Source: Byssothecium circinans (lineage: Eukaryota; Ascomycota; Dothideomycetes; Pleosporales; Massarinaceae). Taken from it: a stretch of 64,000 nucleotides of DNA. Shown in pieces: positions 9,960 to 18,889 of the stretch. Each line of letters begins with the position of its first letter. Within the stretch, counting starts at the first letter, position 1. Location of the stretch: assembly GCA_010015675.1 (NCBI GenBank), contig ML976989.1, positions 539,516-603,515 on the forward strand. Direction: 5' to 3'. A model generated the notes under the pieces. That model saw only the letters and a program-made list of their open reading frames with translations. It was not told where the DNA came from and did no database searches. The translations under genes were made by a program, and so were the position numbers.

Positions 9960-10239
9960 CTTGAATATGTGCTTGCCCGCGGCGGAAGTGCTGCTGTGAA
10001 GCTATGGAGTGCCGGCGGAGGTGATGCTATGGTGCAGCGTAGCTTCCCCAGGTTCGAAGTGGGATGTTGGCTTAGTCAGCTTCGCATATCCATTAACACG
10101 TCCAGCGCGCGACGCGTCTTCCCACCCACTATTTCGTCCATACATCTGCAGCACCTCAATTGTGCTCTGCAGCCCCTCTCCTTGATATAATACATCTCTC
10201 TTATCCCAATACACGCTCCAAAGTTTGACTCTTGTGAAA
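9960..10239. promoter_or_regulatory. Shared divergent promoter ARPC3/RFC3
   Basis: 280 bp between the start codons of two divergent genes. It includes a CG-rich core (CGCGCGACGCGTC) with an MCB-type box listed separately. No TATA box is evident near either start. Confidence 0.5.
10112..10117 (+). promoter_or_regulatory. MCB-type box (ACGCGT) in the RFC3 promoter
   Basis: A perfect ACGCGT lies about 123 bp upstream of the RFC3 start. ACGCGT is the binding site of MBF (Mbp1/Swi6-type factors), which drives G1/S expression of DNA replication genes. Placement upstream of a clamp-loader subunit fits; occupancy is inferred. Confidence 0.5.
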
Positions 10240-11514
10240 ATGTCAGACTTCGAAGATGAAATGGATGTCGATGCTCCCGCTGCCGACACCTCAGTAACTT
10301 TTGCGGGAGATTCGAAAAAGGGAAAGAGAAGTGCTGCGAATCTTCCAGTCGAGGCGGAGGACTCTCTTCCCTGGTATGGCATTCGATCTTTCATATTTGG
10401 AAGTAGCTTACTCAAAGTAGGGTGGAAAAATACCGACCGGACTCGCTCAATGATGTGGAGGGCCACCAGGATATAATAGCCACGATCAACAAGTTTATCG
10501 ATTCAAATGTAGGATGTGCCCTCCCCTACAAGTTACGACCGCTGACAACTCCAGCGACTACCTCATCTTCTTCTCTATGGACCTCCAGGAACCGGCAAAA
10601 CTTCGACCGTCCTCGCGCTAGCTCGACGCATATACGGAAACAAGAATATGCGGCAGATGGTTTTGGAATTAAATGCATCAGATGACAGAGGTATCGATGT
10701 CGTTCGAGAGCAGATCAAGACATTCAGTAGCACGAGGCAAATCTTCGCGGCAGCACCCAAGCCCGGCGAGGCTTCCTCCTTAGCGACCTTCAAGCTCATT
10801 ATCCTCGACGAGGCTGATGCTATGACTGCGACCGCACAGATGGCTCTACGAAGAATCATGGAAAAATACACGGCAAATACTCGGTTTTGCATCATCGCCA
10901 ATTACACGCACAAACTTTCCCCAGCGCTTTTGTCTCGGTGTACGAGGTTTCGATTCTCGCCGCTGAAGGAGGCTGATATCCGGAGCTTGGTGGACAAGGT
11001 GATCGAGGAAGAGGACGTGAACATTACACAGGATGCGACAGAGTCACTCGTATCACTGAGCAAGGGTGATATGAGGAGAGCCTTGAACGTGCTACAAGCC
11101 TGCCACGCATCCAGCACGCCGCTATCAGCCCCTGGACAGCCTGCACCAAACCCGAAGACTGTGGTACGGGACGAGATCACACAGACTACCATCTATGACT
11201 GCATAGCAGCACCACATCCGGCAGATGTTCAGTACATTCTAAATATGCTGCTTGAGACTGGCGATGTCACGCAGTGCATCAAAACAATCAACAACATAAA
11301 AACCTTGAAGGGTCTTGCCTTGGCAGATATTCTCACTGCTTTGAGCGAAGAGCTGGTGAAGAATGAGGTTCCGCCCCAAACCATGGTCACCTGGATGGCA
11401 GGGCTTGCTGACATCGAGTACCGATTGAGCGGTGGCGGGAATGAAGCCATTCAGACTGGAGCTACGATTGGAGTGGTGCGTACAGGAGTGGAACTTCTTG
11501 CGAAGGGAAAGTGA
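10240..11514 (+). CDS. RFC3: Replication factor C subunit 3 (yeast Rfc3, human RFC5 type)
   Basis: Three exons: 10240-10373, 10421-10508 and 10555-11514, giving 393 residues; introns of 47 and 46 bp with GTATGG and GTAGGA donors. The start is the first ATG (MSDFEDEMDVD). Visible motifs: LPWVEKYRP at the first junction, Walker A GPPGTGKTS (residues ~83-91), LELNASDDRGI, Walker B ILDEADAM (DEAD at ~159-162), sensor/arginine-finger region LSRCTRFRF, and the Rfc3-type C-terminal collar with GGGNEAIQTGA. Rfc3 is one of the five clamp-loader AAA+ subunits that open PCNA at primer-template junctions and also serve Rad17, Ctf18 and Elg1 alternative loaders. An MCB box upstream suggests cell-cycle control. 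Confidence 0.96.
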
Positions 11515-11989
11515 ATAATCTGAAAGATGGAAGGCTTGGCGTTGGGGGGAAACCGAGCAACGATGTCATCCGCGCAATTGATACCAGGCTTTGAGAGCAC
11601 GTATGTATAATGACTTGTTTCAATGTTACACCCCTCCTCTCCTCAAATCCACGTGACTTGACTTTTCGGCATCTGTGCGTTTGCCAGGCAGCAGGGAGGC
11701 GGTGATCGGAACTTGATGTTTACTCCGCAAGGACCATTCATGAATCGGCCCATGCCTCTGCCTCTGCCTACTTAACACGCCATAGCTTCTAGGTAGACTC
11801 GCCTCAACACAAACAACTCCAGATAAGCAAAGCCGCTGTCAATTTTCAACTACAGCACAGGGTACATCGCTCATACACACCAAGCCATTCTCGTCGCGCA
11901 AGCATAACAAGCTTTCATCCCGACTTTCTCCACGAGAAAACCACCCGACGCCCTTGTTCATATCCCCAGCAGATACGTCAAGTACGAAC
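11515..11989. other. Intergenic, RFC3 3' flank and promoter of the next gene
   Basis: 475 bp without a gene. The second half is rich in CA and CT stretches, as in fungal 5' leaders, and leads into the ATG at 11990. Confidence 0.5.
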
Positions 11990-13315
11990 ATGGCTGGGCG
12001 CAGGCGACAAGCTACAGTTGGCTTTGGCTCAGTAAAAATTGCTCCACCCCGACTTATTCAAAGATGACAGCTAATACATTACAGGCTAACTCAGAAGCCC
12101 AGGATCGACGCATTAGGCCAGGAGAGTCAGCGAACTCGCCCCCAAGCTCCTTCGCTGCTGCTCGTGGACATGGACGTAGCTACTCGGGAAGCTCCAATGA
12201 AGACGATGGAATGCTCGCGACGCCTCTCAGGGGTGAAGATGCCCGCCTTCGCACCTCCTTTATCATGAACGAGGACTTGTACTCTAGGCCCAGGAATATG
12301 CTTCTCTCGCTCGCTGCTTCGGATAGCAACCGGATTGCGCCTATCCTGCCTGTTAGCTCTAGCCGGACGTCCCCCCCTCGTAGGAATCCCACCGCCATGC
12401 GCTCAGTGTCCGGTAACAGCCTTCGACCGGCACCTCAGCGCCTTGGCACCGTCCATGAGAGCTCTCCCACCACTCCCTACGTGCAGGAGTGGTTGACAAC
12501 GGGCCAGCCCGCTCGTCGTTCCACCCGTCTTCCGAACATTTCCTCCCAGAACAGGCCCTCTCCTTCCGAGATGCCTGGCGCCTGGACGAGCTTCCAGTCC
12601 AATCCAGCACCTCAAGCCCCTTCAGTGCACATCCCAGCAAGAGTCCACTCTTCGCAGGCTACCACCTCCCAGCAAACCTCCTATCTACACGGCTACCAGG
12701 CGCCCTCCCAAGGTGTGGGCTTCCAATACTCGCAGCGCTCTACCATCGCCGACACAGAAAGACACCGAAGACACAGACACAGACACAGACAACGACGTAG
12801 CAATGAGCGACGGCCCCGTCCTAAACCCCAACACCTCGTTCCCCGATCAGCTCGTCTTCCGCGGCCTGTCAGACTACCCCTTCCACCGGCCCATCCCCGA
12901 GCTGCCCTGCACCTCCGCCACCATCACCGATACCATAGCCATGCAAGCCGCAGCCTCGAAACTCCTGACGCATGTCGAGAGCTCGGAGATCTACGAGGCG
13001 CTGTCGAATCGCATCGAGCGGATGCTGGCGGCGCGTATCGCGGCGGTCACGACGGTTAGAGGGACGCTGAAGAGAGGCGAGACGGTGCCTAGTGTGCACG
13101 AGTTCGCAGTTAAGTTGCGGGATTGGCTGAGGGATAATGTAGCGGTTAGGGAGGAGTTGGGCGAGTGCAGGCCGTTTTTGCTTCATGAGGTTGCTTGGGC
13201 GGAGTGGTTTGTTGAGGCCAGTGCGAAGGGAGTGCTGCATTTGAAGGTTAATGGGTGTGGGTGTAGGGCTGAGTGGAGGAGGATTTGGGGGGTGCCGATG
13301 GAGGATGAGGAGTGA
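11990..13315 (+). CDS. Hypothetical protein, disordered N-half with conserved-looking C-terminal domain
   Basis: Probable three-exon gene. Exon 1 is 11990-12031 (MAGRRRQATVGFGS), followed by a 53-bp intron (donor GTAAAA, branch CTAATAC, acceptor TTACAG) and exon 2 from 12085. The frame then switches to the one ending at 13315, so a short intron lies near 12713-12770; either 12715-12757 or 12713-12770 keeps the frame, giving about 404-410 residues. Residues ~15-225 are Ser/Pro/Arg-rich and disordered (SPPRRNP, RSVSGNS). The C-terminal ~180 residues look folded and helical (ELPCTSATITDTIAMQ, EIYEALSNRIERMLAARI, VKLRDWLRDNVAVREEL, WAEWFVEAS). I do not recognise the family. The exact second intron needs transcript data. 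Confidence 0.7.
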
Positions 13316-14089
13316 GTGTGGCTGGAGAGCCAGGAGGCGATGGAGGAGATGATTTGCGATTAGTGTTTGTGTCTTCGATTTGAGCACATTGGGAGTTGAG
13401 AGAGGGTCTCTCATGGTTTTGCGGTGCTTTGGTCCGGTCTTTCTTTGTTTTTGATCGGCATATGGCGGGTGACATGGGTGTTATAAGGACACTTGCGAGG
13501 TCATCTGCACTCCAGACGGGTTTCACCAGTACATGAACAAGATCAATGAATAATCATCTCCATCATATCTCGATCCAGATGTATGTACCTACCTGCTGCT
13601 ATAACCTAACCCCGCAACAAGGACCACCCTTCCGTCTCCCTCATTCAATCCCCTGAGCGCCAATCAAACTACAGCGCCGATCACTCCGTCAGCCCAAAAC
13701 CCACGCCAGCCCCTGAAAGAATTAATCAGCACAACCTCACTCTGTCTCTCCGACCACACATTCCCTTCACCCCCTCCTCCCCATAACCGAATTCATATTT
13801 TCATAAGATGGGAAACGGGTCTCGGGACGAACGAAGTTCCGAAAAACCCCAAAGCATAAAGTCATTGACGTCACTTCACGTCCACGCTAAACCCCTTAGA
13901 GCACGTTATGAAACCTCATTATTTCTCAAACTTCCAAATTATAGCTTCGATGTCACCATAGCGATCTGAATCGGCATTCTCGCATATTAAAGAGAAGAGA
14001 GCGGACGCTAGTACTCCCTATTCCTCACAGTTGTTTTCGTAGTCTATCCACCTAATCGAACAGAGCTCTATTGAGCACCTTCACCCAAA
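13316..14089. promoter_or_regulatory. Intergenic region, promoter of the methyltransferase gene
   Basis: 774 bp with no gene seen. It includes a perfect palindromic TGACGTCA (13866-13873), the CRE/ATF-type site bound by bZIP factors, followed within 8 bp by CACGTCC. The site is about 220 bp upstream of the ATG at 14090. A stress or nutrient bZIP response is possible but inferred. Confidence 0.5.
13866..13873. promoter_or_regulatory. CRE/ATF-type palindrome TGACGTCA
   Basis: Exact eight-base palindrome recognised by CREB/ATF-type bZIP proteins (Atf1/AtfA in fungi). It lies upstream of the methyltransferase gene. Confidence 0.45.
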
Positions 14090-15517
14090 ATGAACACTCT
14101 ATCAGGTACCCTCCCTTCCCATCCCCACCCCCTCTCCCACGAAAAAACTCCCCTCCCACCAAACAATCAAAGATGGAAGATGGAAGATCAGAGACCAAAC
14201 CAACCAATCCCCCCAGAATACTTCTCCACCACCCTCCTCGACGCCGGCTACCTCCCGCACCCCCTAATCCGCGCCGGCATCCGGCGCCAGCTCTCCCAAC
14301 GCCTTTCCGAAATCGCCTCCACCTCTCTAACCGCAGCCTACGAGTCCAAAATGCACTACGTGGACCTTCTCCGCACGCGGCCGATGGCCATCGAGACCGC
14401 CAAGGCGAACGACCAGCACTACGAAGTCGGCACGGGGGTGCTGACGGGCATGCTGGGCCCGAGGATGAAGTATAGCGCGTGTTTCTACGAGAAGGGGGAT
14501 GAGGGGTTGGCGGAGGCGGAGGAGAGGATGTTGGAGGTTTATGTGGAACGGGCGGGGGTGGGGGATGGGATGAGGGTGCTTGATTTGGGGTATGTGTGAT
14601 TTTTTTTGAACTTTTTTCATTATTGGTAATTGAGGGGGCTGCGGTATCTATGGGTGGTCACGATGGTCGGAGGCTGACGCCGTGACTTTGTCGCTGGATG
14701 GGATGGGTGGATGCAATGGTCCCCCTTCCTCATATCCGCCGCATCGCATCGCATCGCATCGCATCGCATCGCATCGCGATGGACCGAAACGAAAACAAAA
14801 CAAAACAAGAAACAAGAAACAAGAAAAACAAGTACTAACTTTTTAAACACCAGCTGCGGCTGGGGTTCCGCCTCCATCTACCTGGCCTCGAAATTCCCCA
14901 CCGCGCAGATAACCGCCTTCTCCAACTCGCGCACGCAAAAAGCCCACATCGACGCGGCCGCGTCTGCGCAAAACCTCACCAATCTTTCTGTAGTAACCGG
15001 CGACATCGTCGACTACGAATTCGAACCCAACAGCTTCGACCGCGTCATCTCCATCGAGCTCTTCGAGCACATGAAAAACTACTCTCTCCTCATGAGCAAA
15101 GTGAACCGCGCGCTCAAACCGGGGGGGAAGCTCTTCGTGCACCATTTCTGCCACCGCGATACGCCGTATGATTTCGAAGAGGGGTGGATGAGCAAGCATT
15201 TCTTTACCGGGGGGACGATGCCATCGGCGGATCTTTTGCTGTTTTTCCAGGAGGATGGGTTGAGGTGTAAGAGGCAGTGGTGGGTTAGTGGGTTGCATTA
15301 TTCGAGGACGTGTGAGGATTGGTTGAAGAAGATGTTGGCGGAGAAAGAGCGCATTTGGCCGCATCTGGTGGAGACGTATGGCGAGGCCGGGGTCGTGACG
15401 TGGTGGAATCGCTGGCAGGTTTTCTATTTGGCGTGTGCGGAGTTGTTTAAGTGGGAGGGCGGGGATACGTGGGGGGTTACGCATCTTTTGTTTGAGAAAC
15501 CGGGGGTTGCTGAGTAA
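14090..15517 (+). CDS. CFAS/coclaurine N-methyltransferase-like SAM-dependent methyltransferase
   Basis: Coding runs from ATG 14090 to 14589 and from 14854 to 15517; the 264-bp intron has donor GTATGT, branch TACTAAC (14833-14839) and acceptor CACCAG. A further small intron at 14106-14186 is possible (it would replace a Pro-rich N-terminus and keeps phase). Motif I is VLDLGCGWGSASIYLA, with the long intron falling inside the DLG-C codon pair. Other blocks: QITAFSNSRTQK, SIELFEHMKNY, LFVHHFCH, FFTGGTMPSADLLLFFQ, WWVSGLHYSRT. These match the coclaurine N-methyltransferase-like branch of the cyclopropane-fatty-acid synthase superfamily. The substrate in fungi is not predictable from sequence. 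Total about 387 residues without the optional intron. It converges on the next gene, 248 bp apart. Confidence 0.85.
14741..14775 (+). repeat. (GCATC)7 microsatellite inside the methyltransferase intron
   Basis: Seven perfect tandem GCATC units, followed about 30 bp later by an (AAACA/AAACAAG)-type purine-rich stretch that runs to the branch site. The repeat inflates this intron to 264 bp, against about 45-85 bp for most introns here. Confidence 0.9.
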
Positions 15518-15765
15518 AGCCGTGGAGAAGAGATGACGCCGTGGAAAAAGATGAATCCTGGAAAGAAAGGGGGTATAGAAACATAGTCGTAATACATTAG
15601 GGTATTCGGGTCGAGAGATGCGACAAGTTGAGTTGGAGTCGTGGGTATCGTATCGTGTGTGGTGTAGTGACGGGAGAAGAAGCAACCGGGAGAGAAAAGA
15701 TAATCGAGTAGGCAAATAGTTCGTAAGCGTCGTAGAAGTGCAAGTTGCACAAGCGTGACAGCACC

Positions 15766-17841
15766 CTAATCCTTCTTCGACCGCGACCCCTTCTTGTCAT
15801 CATCAACACCCATGCTCTTAATCATCTCCGCCATGCCCTCGAAGTCGAGCATACTAGGCGCCCTACCCTTTACTCTCCTGTCCTCGCTCTTGTCATAAAG
15901 CCTCTTTCGCTCTAGACGCTGCTCTGACGGTGAGTCGCTATCTTGTCGCTGCGCCGACGGCGGTGTCGGGAAGGTCGGGGCATCCAACGGAGTCGGGGAC
16001 GACAGCGATGATCGGCGGTGAATGGATGGCGAGCTTTGGAGCACTGGAGTGTTGCCGGAGTTGCCCTTTGCGGTCGTTGAAGTAGTGGGTGAACTGTCCA
16101 TCTTCTGAATTGACATCTGCAACGCATGATGCCTGTCTCCGATAGAGTATGCCTCCTTCCTCTTGCTCGCGGCGAAAGACTCCCTGCTCTTGGCTACTAC
16201 AAGGGGTGACTGGTCAAAGGTCGGGGTTGTAGGTGACTGCGCTAGAATCCGAGTCGATAGTGAAGAACCAATGCTTGGAACAGGAGGTATATCAGTGTTG
16301 CCTAGGATAGAAGAGCCCGGATTCTGTCTGCTGTGCAAGTGAAGCGAAGACCTTCGGCTCTTTCGCTCGGTCTTGTCTTCACCCTTCAACTTGTTCATAA
16401 ACACCGCTCGATCCCTCCTCTTCATAGACGCCGACTTCTGTGCCAGCGAAGGATCCATCTGTGGCATCTGCGGCACGTCCTCGCTCTCCGTCCTCTCCAC
16501 CCTAGCCTCTTCCCTCTTCCGACGCATCTTGAAGTCCTCCTTGCCTCTGAACCTAGTCGGTGAATCGTCCTCGTCGTCAGTCACCTCCTCCATCTCACCG
16601 TCCTCATTGATGCGTATGTTAACCTTCCTCTTGGGCCATCCGAGCGAGTTATCGCGCAAGTGTTCCAACTCGCGGCGGCGCTGACGTCCCCGAGCTTCGC
16701 GGCGCCTCTCCGATTCCGCCAGTTCCTCAGTGATGGACTTGATGCAAGCAGAGTAGTCTTCTTCGTCAGAGCTGAGTCCGAGCTCGGTAAGCGTCTCATC
16801 GTGATAGGACGAATCGTTCCTGTAGCTGGTGGAAGTAGAGGCCGTAGAGGCCGAGCGCTTGCGCTGCTTTTGAAGAAGGTCGTCGTATATCTTGGTTGCC
16901 CAGACGAGTGTCATGGCTGTGCCGTTCAGGGTGAAGTCGCCGCTCTTGCGCATCTTATCTCCGAGCTTTTTGTACTGGTCGCGTGCTCGATCCATGATGT
17001 TTGTGTCTTCGTTGGTCGATTCGTCGGTCCAGAGCCAGGTTGCCTTGTTGTCTAGCGATATCATGCGTGCGCCCCTCATGATCTCTGCCTGCTGGCCGTA
17101 GCTTTCTTGGAGCTTTATGCGGATGTCTTCGGGGACAGGGCGGCCGTGGACTTTGTCGATCTCGTCGATTAGGAGTGTGATGATGTGCGTTGCCGCAGCG
17201 ATTTCCGCATCTAGCTGTGTCATGCCGGGTTTGTCCTCAAGCACCTGTGATGCGAGTTCGGCGACCTCATCCAGAACTTCATCGTAGATTGAGCGCGAGA
17301 GAAAGGAGGTCGGCGCTGGCGGAGATTCCGCCTTTGGTGCGGATTCCGCGCGCAGAGGAGTCGTGGCGAACTGGGGTTTCCAGTAGTGTTCTCCAGACCA
17401 GGCATTTCCGACGGGAGAGTGCGGATTTGGGCGATCGCGCAAAACGGACACCGCGGGCAAAGAAACTGCCAGGCGCTCTGGCAGAGGGGGGCATGGAGTG
17501 GGAGTGGCAGGGGGAGGGAGGGGGGGTTCGGGGCGGGTGCTCAAAGAGCGGAGGGTTACCTTTTTGGAGGTGGACGAGTCCTCCTCTGCCGTGGAAGGCA
17601 GTTCACGCAGCTTGTCCTCGTCTCGAAGAGAGACGAGGTCGTGGAAGCCGAAGCGATCATTTTCTTCCGAAATTGATCGCGAAACGACCTTCGCCACGTC
17701 AAGCGCGTGAACACGCTCCTTCCACGGCAGGGCATTCACCCTGGATTCCGATTGCCGCGTGAAGAGCGGCGACTTGGGCGTCGGCGGGGGAGAGACCGTC
17801 CGGAAGTGGTTTTGTGCGTAGGGCGCCCCCGATCGCATCAT
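15766..17841 (-). CDS. Hypothetical protein, 691 residues, largely disordered and charged
   Basis: Single open frame starting at tandem ATG codons (MMRSGAP). Residues ~1-190 are Pro/Ser-rich. A helical block at ~190-340 (YDEVLDEVAELASQVLED, AAATHIITLLIDEIDKVHG, DQYKKLGDKMRKSGDFTLNGTAMTLVWATKIYDDLL) looks folded and may be the functional core. Residues ~380-480 are highly charged with a predicted coiled coil (ESERRREARGRQRRRELEHLRDN), and the rest is Ser/Pro-rich with a basic end (KKGSRSKKD). I do not recognise the family. Low-complexity charged tails suggest a nuclear or cytoskeletal scaffold, but this is only a guess. The 5' flank contains a possible 5'-UTR intron (GTGAGTATGG donor near 17907). 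Confidence 0.8.
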   Translation of the reverse strand: MMRSGAPYAQNHFRTVSPPPTPKSPLFTRQSESRVNALPWKERVHALDVAKVVSRSISEENDRFGFHDLVSLRDEDKLRELPSTAEEDSSTSKKVTLRSLSTRPEPPLPPPATPTPCPPLPERLAVSLPAVSVLRDRPNPHSPVGNAWSGEHYWKPQFATTPLRAESAPKAESPPAPTSFLSRSIYDEVLDEVAELASQVLEDKPGMTQLDAEIAAATHIITLLIDEIDKVHGRPVPEDIRIKLQESYGQQAEIMRGARMISLDNKATWLWTDESTNEDTNIMDRARDQYKKLGDKMRKSGDFTLNGTAMTLVWATKIYDDLLQKQRKRSASTASTSTSYRNDSSYHDETLTELGLSSDEEDYSACIKSITEELAESERRREARGRQRRRELEHLRDNSLGWPKRKVNIRINEDGEMEEVTDDEDDSPTRFRGKEDFKMRRKREEARVERTESEDVPQMPQMDPSLAQKSASMKRRDRAVFMNKLKGEDKTERKSRRSSLHLHSRQNPGSSILGNTDIPPVPSIGSSLSTRILAQSPTTPTFDQSPLVVAKSRESFAASKRKEAYSIGDRHHALQMSIQKMDSSPTTSTTAKGNSGNTPVLQSSPSIHRRSSLSSPTPLDAPTFPTPPSAQRQDSDSPSEQRLERKRLYDKSEDRRVKGRAPSMLDFEGMAEMIKSMGVDDDKKGSRSKKD

Positions 17842-18330
17842 GTTGACTGTCTTCTTAGCTCATTTGCCTTTCATAGAATTGCAAACCCTCTTCCCCTAAC
17901 CTCCATACTCACCCGAGGCCGACAGATGAAGAGGAAAAGAGACTCCCAAACGAAAAAGCAAGCGGCGCTCAAACGACAGAAAACAACGCGAGCAACAGAA
18001 AGCAGAAACGGGAACAGGAAGAGGAAGAGATATAGCTTACCAGTGGTGTGTGCCGGCGACGGCAACGGCGAGGTGGTGGTGAGGTCGGTGAGGTCGGTGG
18101 TAGTGTTTGTGAGGTGATGGGAGACGATCGTGAGCAAGGTCCTGGCGGGCGTGGAGGTGACGGCGACAGCGTTGCTGTGGCTCCTGGCTACGATTGGCTT
18201 GCCAGCCACCTACGAGCGTTTGCACCGCCATAGGAAATGTAAACAAGAATGGGTTCCCCGCTATGCCATGTACTGTGCGGTGTCTAACGTTAGGCTGCCG
18301 TCTGCTGGGTGACACGAGGGTTGTATAAGG
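17842..18330. other. Intergenic, 5' flank of the minus-strand hypothetical gene
   Basis: About 490 bp without a gene. Contains a polypurine tract (17925-18030) on the plus strand, i.e. polypyrimidine on the transcribed side, as in fungal 5' leaders, and a GGTGAGG-rich stretch near 18070-18110. Confidence 0.5.
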
Positions 18331-18790
18331 CCGTGTCAACCCTCTGGAGGAACTTTCCCGAGTTTGAAGCTTACATTATCTCTTGACAGAAACAACATCG
18401 CCCAACATCTGTAGGACTCCCTGATAAACATCCTAGCCCTCTAGACAGCAGCAGTGCATACAGCCGTGTCAAACCTTTGGGGGAACTTTCCAAATTTTGA
18501 ACCCCACACTATCTCTTGCCAGGAACAATATCGCTCAACATGTGCATGACGACTTGAGAAACATCCAAACCTGTAGACAAAATAGACAGCAGCACTGCAT
18601 ACCACCTTGTCGGAACTCCAGAGGACCTCTACCGAATTTGCCGACCACACTATTTCTTAACATAAAACGGCATTTCTCAGTGTCTGTGAAACGACTTGAC
18701 GAGCACCTAGACCTTCTACACGAACAGAACAGTAGCAGTGCACAACAATGTGTCAAAGATCAGGAGTTACTATACCGAGTTTGCAATATG
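18331..18790. repeat. Degenerate tandem repeat, ~133-143 bp units, three copies plus a partial
   Basis: Units begin near 18331, 18464, 18605 and 18748. Shared landmarks recur in order: CCGTGTCAA, GGAACTTTCC, a TTTGAA-like element, ACTATCTCTTG, AACAATATCG-like, ACATC/CTAGAC, and CAGCAGCAGTGCATACA. Copies 1 and 2 are clearly alignable by eye (roughly three quarters of positions); copies 3 and 4 are more decayed. The block ends about 100 bp from the 3' end of HOM3. Units are not multiples of 3 and no coding function is evident. Confidence 0.75.
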
Positions 18791-18889
18791 CAGGTAGGAT
18801 GGATCATTTACGTGTCTAATGGCTACCTTGAGAGGGATATGAAAGAAAAGCAGACAAAAACGCCGCGGGGGAATGCAAAAGATGCCCAT

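Noticed and set aside
14843..15715. 290-codon minus-strand frame
   Set aside because: Exact shadow of the methyltransferase exon with GC-ending codons; no independent motifs.
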